From Paracoccaceae bacterium (GTDB lineage Bacteria > Pseudomonadota > Alphaproteobacteria > Rhodobacterales > Rhodobacteraceae), in assembly GCA_028875855.1 (NCBI GenBank), contig JAGWVA010000034.1, positions 1 through 43,270 on the forward strand: a stretch of 43,270 bases of DNA, written 5' to 3'. Under the pieces are notes generated by a model, which saw only the letters and a list, made by a program, of their open reading frames with translations, was not told the origin of the DNA and searched no databases. Below, one piece after another: positions 14,558 through 23,163 of the stretch (position 1 is the first letter of the stretch; the number at the start of each line of letters is the position of its first letter). The position numbers and the translations under genes were made by a program.

Positions 14558-15817
14558 GTGACCCCGCTTCTGTTCCGTCTCGGGCTTGCGGTTGCCATCG
14601 GCCTTCTGGTCGGTCTCGAGCGCGGCTGGCGCGAGCGCGAGGCGATCGGCGGCAGTCGAACCGCGGGCATCCGGACCTATGCGATCACAGGTCTTCTGGG
14701 TGGCGTGCTGATGGCCGTGGTGCCCCCACCCGCGATGCCATGGCCCTTCATCGCGGGGCTGATCGTCTTCGGTCTGCTCTTCGGCGTCTTTGCCCTGCGC
14801 GAGGCGCGCAGCGACAAGACGTTCAGCGTCACCGGGACCGTTGCGGCGCTTGCCGTCTATGCCTTGGGCGGGCTTGCCGTGGCGGGGCAGGTGACGGCGG
14901 CGGCAGCCCTTGGCACGGCGCGGGCCGCGCTGCTGACCGGACGCGAGGTGCTGCATGAGGGGCTGCGGCGGATCACCTGGGCGGAACTGCGCTCGGCTGT
15001 CACGCTGGCCGTCATGACGGCGGTCGTGCTTCCGGTCCTGCCGGATCGGGCGGTCGATCCCTGGGGCGGGGTGAATCCGCATCAGGTCTGGGTCTTTACC
15101 GTGCTGACGGCGGCGATCTCGTTTGCCGGCTATATCCTGACCCGGGTTCTGGGGCCGTCGCGCGGCCTTGTGCTGGGAAGCCTTGCCGGGGGGCTTGTCT
15201 CGTCAACGGCGGTGACGCTTGCCATGGCGCGGCTGTCCGCGGGTGGCGGGCCGGTTCGGCTGCACGCCGGATGCGCGGCGCTGGCGGCGATGGTGTCCGT
15301 CCTGCGTGCGCTCGTAATCGTGCTGGTCGTCGCCCCGGCGGTCCTGCCGGGCATACTGCCTGCGCTTGGCGCGGGGGCACTGGTCTTCGGGGTGGGCGGC
15401 GCGGTCCTCGTCTTCGGGGCGCGCACCGAAGGCGCCGCCCCCGAAGGGCCGCGCAACCCGTTCGACCTTGGTCCGCTTCTGGCCTTCGCGGGGTTTTACG
15501 CGCTGGTCTCGCTGCTGACGGCGGCGCTGGCCTCCGAGCTTGATCGCGGCGCGCTGCTGGCCAGCACGTCGCTTGCTGGCGTGCTGGACGTCGATGTGGC
15601 CGTGCTGGGGGCACTGCGCCTGCTTGGGGATGGCGCAGGTGCAGTGGTCGCGGGCGTGGGGCTCGCGATCCTGGGCGGTCTGGCCGCGAACGCCTTGGGG
15701 CGTCTGGTCCTTGCCGCCACGGCCGGCGGGGCGCGGTTCCTGATGCCCTATGGCGCGATCACCGCGATGGCGATCTGCGCCGGGGGCGCTGTCGCGCTGC
15801 GCCTCGGGCTGATCTGA
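14558..15817 (+). CDS. MgtC/SapB-DUF4010 family membrane protein
   Basis: This 419-residue polytopic membrane protein has at least ten hydrophobic segments. The N-terminal part has the MgtC/SapB signature 'GLAVAIGLLVGLERGWRERE' and 'GIRTYAITGLLGG'. The C-terminal part is DUF4010-like ('GLASE'-type 'LTAALASELDRGALLASTSL', then 'AGVLDVDVAVLGALR'). The transported or sensed substance of this family is unknown; MgtC itself is linked to magnesium limitation and acid stress. A GTG start at 14558 follows a GGAG-containing stretch. In the 129 bp upstream a bulged hairpin (14471-14500, GAACCGC/GCGGTTC) may end the preceding transcript. The gene converges on the DMGDH-like gene. Confidence 0.82.
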   Translation: MTPLLFRLGLAVAIGLLVGLERGWREREAIGGSRTAGIRTYAITGLLGGVLMAVVPPPAMPWPFIAGLIVFGLLFGVFALREARSDKTFSVTGTVAALAVYALGGLAVAGQVTAAAALGTARAALLTGREVLHEGLRRITWAELRSAVTLAVMTAVVLPVLPDRAVDPWGGVNPHQVWVFTVLTAAISFAGYILTRVLGPSRGLVLGSLAGGLVSSTAVTLAMARLSAGGGPVRLHAGCAALAAMVSVLRALVIVLVVAPAVLPGILPALGAGALVFGVGGAVLVFGARTEGAAPEGPRNPFDLGPLLAFAGFYALVSLLTAALASELDRGALLASTSLAGVLDVDVAVLGALRLLGDGAGAVVAGVGLAILGGLAANALGRLVLAATAGGARFLMPYGAITAMAICAGGAVALRLGLI

Positions 15818-15834
15818 GGCGGGCCTCGACGCGC

Positions 15835-15852
15835 CGCGCCCCTTGGGGCGCG
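15835..15852. terminator. Possible hairpin between convergent genes
   Basis: CGCGCCCC-TT-GGGGCGCG forms an 8-bp stem in the 66-bp gap between the convergent MgtC-like and DMGDH-like genes. The T-run needed for a classic terminator is absent on both strands. Confidence 0.35.
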
Positions 15853-15883
15853 ACGCATGGTCTTCGGTCCGCAGGCCGGGCGC

Positions 15884-18385
15884 TCAGCCGTCGATGCGGA
15901 TGCGGGCGTTGGTCGGATCGTAGGGGCTGTCCTCGGTCACCACCGCATCGAACAGTTGCCGGAACATCCGCACCTGAAGCTTCGTTCCCGGCTCGGCCAG
16001 ATCGGGACGCACGTAGCCCATGCCGATCTGCTTGCCGAAGGCGACCGAATAGCCGCCCGAAGTCAGACGCCCGACCTTCTCGCCGTTCGCGATCAGCGCC
16101 TCTTTCCCCCAGGGATCGGCATCCGCCGGCCCGTCGATCAGAACCGTCACGCATTTCGACCGGATGCCTTTGTCCAGCATCGCCTGCTTGCCGGTGAAGT
16201 CCTTCTCCAGATCGACGAAGCGGTCCAGAGCGGCCTCGAGCGGCGTCGCGTCGCGGCCAAGTTCGTTGCCGAAGGCGCGGTAGCTCTTTTCCTGACGCAG
16301 CCAGTTCTGCGCGCGGGCGCCCACCAGCTTCAGCCCGTGCTTCTCGCCCGCCGCCATGAGCTGGTCGAAGAGGTTGTTCTGCATCTCGATCGGGTGGTGC
16401 AGTTCCCAGCCAAGCTCGCCCGTATAGGCAACGCGGATCGCGCGCACCGGAACCATGCCCAGCTCGATGCTGCGCATCGACAGCCACGGGAAGCGCTTGT
16501 TCGACAGCACGGTGTCCGGCGCGGCGTCCTTCACGATCTCGTTCAGGATGGCGCGGCTGTTCGGGCCGGCCAGCGCGAAGACGCCCCATTGCGTGGTGAC
16601 GTCGTGGATGTCGATGTAGCCCCCGCCGCCGGCCATGAAATCCTCGGCCGACTTGCGCAGGTAATCCGCGTCATAGGCGGTCCAGGCCCCGGCGGAGACG
16701 AGATAGTATTCGTTCTCGGCCAGCCGGACGATGGTGTATTCCGTCCGCGTCGTGCCCGCCTCGGTCAGCGCGTAGGTCAGGTTGATCCGGCCGACCTTCG
16801 GCAGCTTGTTGCAGGTGAACCGGTCGAGGAACTCGGTCGCCCCCGGCCCGCGCAGAAGGTGTTTGGTGAAGGCGGTCGCGTCGATCAGGCCGGCGGTCTC
16901 GCGGATCGCCTTGGCCTCTTCAACCGCGTATTGCCACCAGCCGCCACGGCGGAAGCTGCGCGAGTCGTGGTCGAAGGACGCCGGGGCGTCGAGCGGCCCG
17001 TAATAGTTCGGGCGGTCCCAGCCGTTCACCTGCCCGAACTGCGCGCCGCGCATCTTCTGGCGGTCGTAGGCGGGCGAGGTGCGCAGCGGACGGCAGGCTT
17101 CGCGCTCTTCGTCCGGGTGGTGAAGGATGAAGACGTGCTCGTAGCATTCCTCGTTCTTGCGCGCGGCATATTCCGTCGTCATCCAGTCGCCGTAGCGCTT
17201 GGGATCGAGCGAGGCCATGTCGATCTCGGCCTCGCCTTCCGTCATCATCTGCGCGAGGTAGTAGCCCGTGCCGCCGGCGGCGGTGATGCCGAAGCTGAAG
17301 CCCTCGGCAATCCACATGTTGCGCAGTCCCGGAACCGGGCCGACCAGCGGGTTGCCGTCGGGCGTGTAGCAGATCGGGCCGTTGAAGTCGTCCTTGAGCC
17401 CCACGGTCTCCGACGACGGAAGCCGGTGGATCATGCTCATGTATTCCTCTTCGATCCGTTCGAGGTCGAGCGGGAAGAGGTCGGCGCGGAAGCTTTCCGG
17501 CACGTCATAAAGGAAGCGCGCCGGGGCGCCCCGTTCGTAGGGGCCAAGGATCCAGCCGCCGCGTTCCTCGCGCACATACCACTTGGCATCGGCGTCGCGC
17601 AGCACCGGGTGTTCGGGGTTGCCGGCCTTGCGGTATGCGACCAGCGCCGGGTCGGGTTCGGTAACGATATACTGGTGCTCGACCGGGATCGCGGGGATCT
17701 TCACGCCCAGAAGCCGGGCGGTGCGCTGCGCATGGTTGCCGGTGGCGGTGACGACGTGTTCGGCATGCACTTCGGTCTTTTCGTCCGAAGGGACGAGGTT
17801 GCCGCCCTGCTCGACCATCTTCGTCATGCCGACGATCCATTCGGACCCGGTCCAGCGGTAGCTGTCCACCTGCCACTTGCGCTCGATCATCACGCCGCGC
17901 TGGCGGGCGCCCTTGGCCATGGCCTGCGTCACGTCGGCGGGGTTGATGTAGCCATCCTGCGGGTGGAACAGCGCGCCCTTCAGATCGTCGGTGCGCAGAA
18001 GCGGCCAGCGGTCCTTCATCTCCTTCGGCGTCAGGAATTCGTGATAGACGCCCGCCGTCTCGGCCACCGACGAATACAGCATGTATTCGTCCATCCGGGC
18101 ATCCGTCTGCGCCATGCGCAGGTTGCCCACGACCGCAAAGCCCGCGTTCAGCCCGGTCTCGGCCTCGAGCGTCTTGTAGAAATCCACCGAGTATTTGTGG
18201 ATGTGGGTCGTCGCGTAGGACATGTTGAACAGCGGGAGCAGGCCCGCGGCGTGCCAGGTCGAGCCGCTGGTCAGTTCGTCGCGTTCCACCAGCATCGTGT
18301 CCCACCCCGCCTTGGCAAGGTGATAGGCGATCCCCGTGCCGACGGCTCCGCCGCCGACGACAAGAGCTTTGACATGCGTTTTCAT
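15884..18385 (-). CDS. Dimethylglycine/sarcosine dehydrogenase-like flavoprotein (FAD oxidase + GcvT domains)
   Basis: This 833-residue four-domain protein has an N-terminal FAD domain ('ALVVGGGAVGTGIAYHLAKA', residues 7-26). 'GSTWHAAGLLP' carries the histidine that binds FAD covalently in DMGDH and sarcosine dehydrogenase. A DAO-type C-terminal part ends in 'GFSFGITAAGGTGYYLAQMM'. A linker, a GcvT domain (from about residue 430, 'RNVAxxxD'-like 'AIRETAGLIDATAFTKHLLR') and a GcvT C-terminal barrel ('VTVLIDG', 'GRLTSGGYSVAFGKQIGMGYV') follow. Such enzymes demethylate N-methylated amines and pass the one-carbon unit to tetrahydrofolate. The exact substrate among dimethylglycine, sarcosine and relatives is uncertain. 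The ATG follows GGAGGAC. A terminator separates it from sqr upstream. Confidence 0.87.
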   Translation of the reverse strand: MKTHVKALVVGGGAVGTGIAYHLAKAGWDTMLVERDELTSGSTWHAAGLLPLFNMSYATTHIHKYSVDFYKTLEAETGLNAGFAVVGNLRMAQTDARMDEYMLYSSVAETAGVYHEFLTPKEMKDRWPLLRTDDLKGALFHPQDGYINPADVTQAMAKGARQRGVMIERKWQVDSYRWTGSEWIVGMTKMVEQGGNLVPSDEKTEVHAEHVVTATGNHAQRTARLLGVKIPAIPVEHQYIVTEPDPALVAYRKAGNPEHPVLRDADAKWYVREERGGWILGPYERGAPARFLYDVPESFRADLFPLDLERIEEEYMSMIHRLPSSETVGLKDDFNGPICYTPDGNPLVGPVPGLRNMWIAEGFSFGITAAGGTGYYLAQMMTEGEAEIDMASLDPKRYGDWMTTEYAARKNEECYEHVFILHHPDEEREACRPLRTSPAYDRQKMRGAQFGQVNGWDRPNYYGPLDAPASFDHDSRSFRRGGWWQYAVEEAKAIRETAGLIDATAFTKHLLRGPGATEFLDRFTCNKLPKVGRINLTYALTEAGTTRTEYTIVRLAENEYYLVSAGAWTAYDADYLRKSAEDFMAGGGGYIDIHDVTTQWGVFALAGPNSRAILNEIVKDAAPDTVLSNKRFPWLSMRSIELGMVPVRAIRVAYTGELGWELHHPIEMQNNLFDQLMAAGEKHGLKLVGARAQNWLRQEKSYRAFGNELGRDATPLEAALDRFVDLEKDFTGKQAMLDKGIRSKCVTVLIDGPADADPWGKEALIANGEKVGRLTSGGYSVAFGKQIGMGYVRPDLAEPGTKLQVRMFRQLFDAVVTEDSPYDPTNARIRIDG

Positions 18386-18522
18386 GGGCGAGTCCTCCGG
18401 CCGAGTTTACGCACATATGGCCAGATCGACGTCGGTGCGGGTAGGTCTGCCCGACATTTCAAGGCGGAAAACGACATTCGCCGCCTGCGGCGTGCACGCT
18501 CACGGGATCGGGAAAATGCAAA

Positions 18523-18544
18523 GCCGCGCCCCGGGGGGCGCGGC
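18523..18544 (-). terminator. Rho-independent terminator of sqr
   Basis: On the minus strand a perfect 10-bp stem (GCCGCGCCCC / GGGGCGCGGC) is followed by TTTGCATTTTCC, 25 bp after the sqr stop codon. It separates sqr from the DMGDH-like gene, which must have its own promoter. Confidence 0.75.
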
Positions 18545-18568
18545 GCCTGTCTCGGGGCCGGGCGTGTC

Positions 18569-19855
18569 TCAGCCGTGCTCGACCTTCTTGAGCTTGTCGA
18601 TGCCCAGCATCTTCATGGTCGCGGCCTCGTAGAACGGCTCGGACGTGCCCTTGCGCACCTTGCGCATGAAATACTTCTCGAACCCGATCTTGGCGAGGTG
18701 AACCCATTTGCCGGACGAGGACCAGTTCACGTTGCGCGGCGGGATCTGCGGCTGGGCGACGAAGGCGATGCCGCTGTCGCCGAAATCGGCAAGGCAGACG
18801 GCGTTCCACGTGCCTTTCTGGTCGGGTTCCTTGCCGCGCAGAAGGTTGCCGATGTTGTGCGCGGTCGCCGTCACCATGGATTCGATCATGAAGCCCGTCT
18901 TCGGCACGCCGCAGGGCACCGGCGTCGGTCCCATCGGCGGGATCGCGATGCAGACGCCGACGCCGAAGATGTTCTTGTAGGTCGGGTTCTGCTGGTGACG
19001 GTCCACGATGGTGAAACCGCGCGGGTTCGACAGCCCCTCGATCCCCATCATCGGCTTCACGCCCCGGAAGGCGGGCAGCATCATCGCGAAACCGAAAGGC
19101 AGTTCCTTCTCGCCAAGGCTGCTGCCGTCGTCGGCGATCTGTTCGACGGTCATCTTGCCTTCCTCGACCTTCTTCACCTTGGTCGAGGTCATCCACTTGA
19201 TGTGATGGTCGCGCAGTTCGCTTTCCAGAAGCCCCTTGGTGTCGCCCACGCCGTCAAGGCCGAGGTGGCCCACGTAGGGTTCCGAGGTGACGAAGGTCAT
19301 CGGCACCTTGTCGCGGATCTTCCGGCGGCGCAGCTCGGTTTCGAGGATGAAGAGGAATTCATAGGCCGGCCCGAAGCAGGAGGCGCCCTGAACCGCGCCC
19401 ACGATGATCGGGCCGGGGTTCTGGCAGAACTTCTCGAAGGCCTCGTTGGCGAGCACCGCGTGATCGACATGGCAGACCGACTGGGTAAAGCCGCCGTGCG
19501 GACCCAGCCCCTCGATTTCGTCAAAGGCCAACTCCGGCCCCGTGCAGATCACGAGGTAGTCGTAGTCAAGCGATGTGCCGTCCGCCAGCATCAGCCGGTT
19601 TTCCTGCGGCACGACCTTTTCGGCCGGGACCGCCTTGAACGCGATGCCCTTGCGTTTCATCGTCTGGGCGAGGTCGATGGTGATGTCCTCGCGCTTGCGC
19701 CAGCCCACGGCGACCCAGGGGTTGGACGGGACGAAATGATAGAGCGGGTCTTTCGTGACGACGGTGATCCGGTCTTCCTTGCGGATCTGATCCTTGAGTT
19801 CGTAGGCCATGATGGACCCACCGAGGCCCGCGCCCAGAACGACGATATGTGCCAT
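18569..19855 (-). CDS. sqr: Sulfide:quinone oxidoreductase, type I
   Basis: This 428-residue two-Rossmann flavoprotein has 'IVVLGAGLGGSIMAYEL' at the N-terminus (FAD), 'YDYLVICTGPELAFDEI', 'GVPKTGFMIESMVTA' and 'NAVCLADFGDSGIAFVA' near residues 351-367. The three redox cysteines known from Rhodobacter capsulatus SQR (C127, C159, C353) have counterparts here at C128, C160 and C354, and the length matches. The enzyme oxidises sulfide to polysulfide or sulfane sulfur and reduces quinone at the membrane surface. The start follows GGAGGAAAGAG. No sqrR or persulfide dioxygenase gene is adjacent. A dyad upstream at 19902-19924 could be its operator. Confidence 0.92.
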   Translation of the reverse strand: MAHIVVLGAGLGGSIMAYELKDQIRKEDRITVVTKDPLYHFVPSNPWVAVGWRKREDITIDLAQTMKRKGIAFKAVPAEKVVPQENRLMLADGTSLDYDYLVICTGPELAFDEIEGLGPHGGFTQSVCHVDHAVLANEAFEKFCQNPGPIIVGAVQGASCFGPAYEFLFILETELRRRKIRDKVPMTFVTSEPYVGHLGLDGVGDTKGLLESELRDHHIKWMTSTKVKKVEEGKMTVEQIADDGSSLGEKELPFGFAMMLPAFRGVKPMMGIEGLSNPRGFTIVDRHQQNPTYKNIFGVGVCIAIPPMGPTPVPCGVPKTGFMIESMVTATAHNIGNLLRGKEPDQKGTWNAVCLADFGDSGIAFVAQPQIPPRNVNWSSSGKWVHLAKIGFEKYFMRKVRKGTSEPFYEAATMKMLGIDKLKKVEHG

Positions 19856-19901
19856 AGTCTCTTTCCTCCTGTGGCGCGTTTCTCCGCCTCGATCGTGACT
19901 T

Positions 19902-19924
19902 TATATCACATATGCTGAATATGT
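19902..19924. promoter_or_regulatory. Imperfect dyad upstream of sqr, candidate persulfide-sensor operator
   Basis: An AT-rich stretch (TATATCA-CATATG-CTGAATAT) forms an imperfect inverted repeat about 50 bp before the sqr start, in otherwise GC-rich DNA. ArsR-type persulfide sensors SqrR/BigR bind AT-rich dyads with ATTC/GAAT arms in front of sqr genes. The match here is only partial. Confidence 0.35.
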
Positions 19925-19973
19925 CTTGTGTAAAGTTTAACCCGCCAGGTGCGACATTTCATTGCGCAAACGC

Positions 19974-20003
19974 AAAGGGGCCCGGCGGATGCCGGGCCCC
20001 TTT
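19974..20003 (-). terminator. Terminator of the xdh-BMP transporter operon
   Basis: A perfect 13-bp stem (AAAGGGGCCCGGC / GCCGGGCCCCTTT) with loop GGAT begins 22 bp after the stop of the BMP gene. It closes the long leftward operon. Confidence 0.75.
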
Positions 20004-20024
20004 CGGTCTCTTGTCTGCCGATGA

Positions 20025-21101
20025 TTACTTCGGGATCGAGCCGGTCAGGCCTTCGACGTAGAAGTTCATGCCCAGAAGGTCGCCGTCCTTCGCCACCTCG
20101 CCCGGCTTCAGCCAGACAGAGCCGTCCTGCTTCTTCAGCGGGCCGGTGAAGGGGTGATACTTGCCGCTGCCGATGGCCGCGATCATGTCCTTGGCTTCCT
20201 TGGCGACCGCCTCCGGCATCGCCTTGTTGAACGGCGCGAAGGTCACCATGCCGGCGCCGATGCCGCCCCAGGTGTCTTCCGACTTCCAGGTGCCGTCCTG
20301 CACGGCCTTCACGCGCTTGATGTAGTAGGGGCCCCATTCGTCCACGATCGCGGTCAGCTGCGCGTTCGGGCCGGATTTCGCCATGTCCGACGACTGGCCG
20401 AAGGCATAGATGCCCTTCTTCTCGGCGATGTTCATCGCCGCCGTCGTGTCGGTGTGCTGCATGATGATGTCCACGCCCTGCTGGATCAGCGCGTTGGCGG
20501 CATCCGCTTCCTTCGCCGGATCGGCCCAGGTCGAGACCCAGACGATCTTGAATTCGACGTTCGGGTTCACCTTCTTGGCGTGGATATAGGCCGCGTTGAT
20601 GCCGCGAATCACTTCCGGGATCGGGAACGAGGCGATGTAGCCGATCTTGTTCGTCTTGGTCATGCGGCCCGCGATGGTGCCGATCACCGCGCGGCCTTCG
20701 TAGAACCGGGCCGAATAGGTCGAGACGTTCGGAGCGCGCTTGTAGCCGGTGGCGTGCTCGAACTTCACATGCGGGAATTTCTTGGCGACGTTGATCACCG
20801 CGTCCATGTAGCCGAACGAGGTCGCGAAGATCAGCTTGTTGCCGGCCAGCGCGAGCTGAGTCAGCGTGCGCTCTGCGTCGGCGCCTTCCGGCACGTTCTC
20901 GACATAGGACGACTTCACGGAAGCGCCGAGCGCCTTCTGCATTTCCTCGCGGCCGAGGTTGTGCTGGAAGTTGTAGCCCAGATCGCCGATCGGGCCGACG
21001 AAGATGTAGCCCACCTTGGTCGCTTCCGCGGCAAGCGCGGCGCCGCTGGCGGCAAGGGCTGCGGTTGCCGCGGTGCCGGCTAGAAACGTTCTTCTTTTCA
21101 T
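20025..21101 (-). CDS. BMP-family ABC transporter substrate-binding protein
   Basis: This 358-residue periplasmic protein has a Tat-like signal peptide (MKRRTFLAGTAATAAL..., with RRTFL, ending 'AALAAE'). The basic-membrane-protein fold follows: 'VGYIFVGPIGDLGYNFQHNL', 'FATSFGYMDAVINVAKKFPH', 'GTIAGRMTKTNKIGYIASFP' and 'IMQHTDTTAAMNIAEKKGIY'. BMP proteins (PnrA/TmpC group) deliver purine nucleosides or related compounds to ABC importers. The ATG at 21101 follows GGGAGAG; a 17-codon upstream extension was rejected. It is the last gene of the xdh operon, 47 bp after the permease gene, which supports a purine or nucleoside ligand. Confidence 0.92.
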   Translation of the reverse strand: MKRRTFLAGTAATAALAASGAALAAEATKVGYIFVGPIGDLGYNFQHNLGREEMQKALGASVKSSYVENVPEGADAERTLTQLALAGNKLIFATSFGYMDAVINVAKKFPHVKFEHATGYKRAPNVSTYSARFYEGRAVIGTIAGRMTKTNKIGYIASFPIPEVIRGINAAYIHAKKVNPNVEFKIVWVSTWADPAKEADAANALIQQGVDIIMQHTDTTAAMNIAEKKGIYAFGQSSDMAKSGPNAQLTAIVDEWGPYYIKRVKAVQDGTWKSEDTWGGIGAGMVTFAPFNKAMPEAVAKEAKDMIAAIGSGKYHPFTGPLKKQDGSVWLKPGEVAKDGDLLGMNFYVEGLTGSIPK

Positions 21102-21148
21102 TTCACTCTCCCTGTTGGGCCGGTTACTGGCCGGTCGTTGACATGGCC

Positions 21149-22081
21149 TCAATACGAGGCGTGGAAGCTCTTGCCAAGCGAGGCGGGGGCGTTCAGCGAC
21201 GCCCGCGAGCGATTGGCGGACATGATGACAAGCACGAGGATCGTTATCAGATACGGTGACATCGACAAGTATTGCACCGGAACCTTCACGCCGGCCGCCT
21301 GCAGATTCAACTGCAGGACGGTGATCCCGCCGAAAAGATAGGCACCCAGCAGGACGCGCCAGGGCTTCCAGCTTGCGAAGACGACGATGGCCAGCGCGAT
21401 CCAGCCCGCGCCCGCCGTCATGCCCTGCGTCCAGCTGGGCACGCGGATCAGGCTGAGGTAGGCCCCGCCCAGCCCCGCGCAGGCGCCGCCGAACATGAGC
21501 GCAAGGATGCGGATGCGGATGACCTTGTAGCCAAGCGCATGGGCCGCGTCGTGGTTCTCGCCGACCGCGCGCAGGATCAGGCCGACCCGGCTGTATTTCA
21601 GCACCGCCCAGACCGCCGCCACGAGGGCGAGCGAGACATAGACCATGAGGTCGTGACGAAAGAGGATCTCGCCCAGCACGGGGATGTCGGACAGGATCGG
21701 GATGCGCAGGTCGGGCGTCAGCGGCGGCTTCATGCCCACGTAGCCCTGTCCGATCATGGCCGAGAAACCCAGCCCGAACAGCGTGAGCGCAAGACCGGTG
21801 GCGACCTGGTTGGCCAGCAGGTATTGCGTGAGCACCGCGAAGATCAGCGACAGCAGCGACGCCCCCACGGCCGCGGCGATAAAGCCTGCGACCGGGCTTC
21901 CGGTCTCGACCGCCGCGGCAAAGCCGCAGATCGCGCCGGTGATCATCATCCCCTCGACCCCGAGGTTCAGGACGCCCGACTTCTCGACCACCAGCTCGCC
22001 GATGGCGGCCAGCAGGATCGGCGTGGCCGACACCATCAGCGAAGCGATGAGGACGGCGGGATTGATTGCCGAAAGGTCCAT
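21149..22081 (-). CDS. ABC transporter permease (nucleoside/purine type), second subunit
   Basis: This 310-residue membrane protein of the branched-chain-amino-acid/nucleoside permease family has 'MVSATPILLAAIGELVVEKS', 'GVLNLGVEGMMITGAICGFA', 'NQVATGLALTLFGLGFSAMI' and the cytoplasmic coupling stretch 'RAVGENHDAAHALG'. Eight or nine hydrophobic segments are visible. Its ATG overlaps the stop of the preceding permease gene by one base (TGATG), so translation is coupled. Upstream open frame beyond this ATG is antisense or out of frame with that permease and was discarded. With the other permease, the duplicated ATPase and the BMP protein it forms a complete importer like BmpDEFG or NupABC-type systems. 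Confidence 0.9.
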   Translation of the reverse strand: MDLSAINPAVLIASLMVSATPILLAAIGELVVEKSGVLNLGVEGMMITGAICGFAAAVETGSPVAGFIAAAVGASLLSLIFAVLTQYLLANQVATGLALTLFGLGFSAMIGQGYVGMKPPLTPDLRIPILSDIPVLGEILFRHDLMVYVSLALVAAVWAVLKYSRVGLILRAVGENHDAAHALGYKVIRIRILALMFGGACAGLGGAYLSLIRVPSWTQGMTAGAGWIALAIVVFASWKPWRVLLGAYLFGGITVLQLNLQAAGVKVPVQYLSMSPYLITILVLVIMSANRSRASLNAPASLGKSFHASY

Positions 22082-23163
22082 CAGCGGGCCTCCTTCAGAC
22101 CGAAGCGGATGCGGTAGTTGGACAGAAGGTCCACGGCGAGCAGGAAGAACAGCAGCATCCCCTGGAAGGCCTGGATCGCGGCCGAGGGCAGGCCGAGGTT
22201 CGACTGCGCGATGTCGCCGCCGACATAGGTCAGCGCCATCAGGAGCCCGGCAAGCAGGATGCCCACCGGATGCAGCCGGCCAAGGAAGGCCACGATGATC
22301 GCGGTGAAGCCGTAGCCCGAGGCGAAGTCGATCGAGATCTTGCCCGCCGGCCCCGCCACTTCGAACATGCCGGCAAGCCCCGCCAGCGCGCCCGACAGCC
22401 CCATGCAGATCAGTACCAGCCGGTCGGGCTTCACGCCTGCGAAGCGTGCCGCGCGCGGGGCCTGTCCGGCCAGCCGGATCTGGAAGCCGAGGATATGGCG
22501 TTGCAGCAGGACATAGGCCGCGATCACCGCGACAAAGGCCGCAATGACGCCCCAATGGATGCCCGTGCCGGGGATCAGTTCAAGGTTCGCCGCCGACGGA
22601 TATTGCGACAGGTCGCGCGAACCGGGGAAACCCGACCCCTGGGGATTGCGCAGCGGGCCGATGGCCATCTCGGCCAGCAGGTTCTGCGCGACATAGACCA
22701 GCATCAGCGACACGAGGATCTCGTTCGTGCCGAACTTTGTCTTCAGCACGGCCGGGATCATCGCCCAGGCCCAGCCGCCAAGGGCGCCCGCAAGGATCAT
22801 CAGGGGAAAGATGTACCAGTGCTGGGCCGGGTAGAAGGCCAGCCCCACGGCCGCCCCGCAGATCGCGCCAAGGATATACTGACCCTCCGCCCCGATGTTC
22901 CAGATCCCCGCCCGAAACCCAAGGCTGAGGCCGATGGCGATCAGCACCAGCGGCCCCGCTTTCACCAGAAGCTGCGCGCGGTAATACCACGCGTTGTCGC
23001 CAAACAGCGGGTCGAAGAAGATCGTGCGGATCGCCTCCAGCGGGTTCTTGCCCAGAAGCGCGAAGAGGATACCGCCCGCGATCATCGTCAGCGCCACGGC
23101 AAGGATCGGCGTCGCCCCGGTCCAGAACCGCGAGGGCGAGGGGCGTTTTTCAAGCATGAACAT
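22081..23163 (-). CDS. ABC transporter permease (nucleoside/purine type), first subunit
   Basis: This 360-residue integral membrane protein has 'LVLIAIGLSLGFRAGIWNIG', 'AEGQYILGAICGAAVGL', 'FGTNEILVSLMLVYVAQNLL', 'QIRLAGQAPRAARFAGV' (coupling helix) and 'GYGFTAIIVAFLGRLHPVGI'. These are hallmarks of the larger permease in BMP-type nucleoside importers. The ATG at 23163 lies six bases after a GGAGG that is inside the end of the ATPase gene, so the two overlap by 14 bases. A TTG two codons earlier is less well placed. The gene belongs to the xdh operon. Confidence 0.9.
   Translation of the reverse strand: MFMLEKRPSPSRFWTGATPILAVALTMIAGGILFALLGKNPLEAIRTIFFDPLFGDNAWYYRAQLLVKAGPLVLIAIGLSLGFRAGIWNIGAEGQYILGAICGAAVGLAFYPAQHWYIFPLMILAGALGGWAWAMIPAVLKTKFGTNEILVSLMLVYVAQNLLAEMAIGPLRNPQGSGFPGSRDLSQYPSAANLELIPGTGIHWGVIAAFVAVIAAYVLLQRHILGFQIRLAGQAPRAARFAGVKPDRLVLICMGLSGALAGLAGMFEVAGPAGKISIDFASGYGFTAIIVAFLGRLHPVGILLAGLLMALTYVGGDIAQSNLGLPSAAIQAFQGMLLFFLLAVDLLSNYRIRFGLKEAR

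Noticed and set aside
15857-19918. Very long plus-strand open frame (over 1300 codons)
   Set aside because: It is antisense to the DMGDH-like and sqr genes, both of which carry clear motifs on the minus strand. Its predicted product is His/Arg-rich shadow sequence from GC-rich codon bias.
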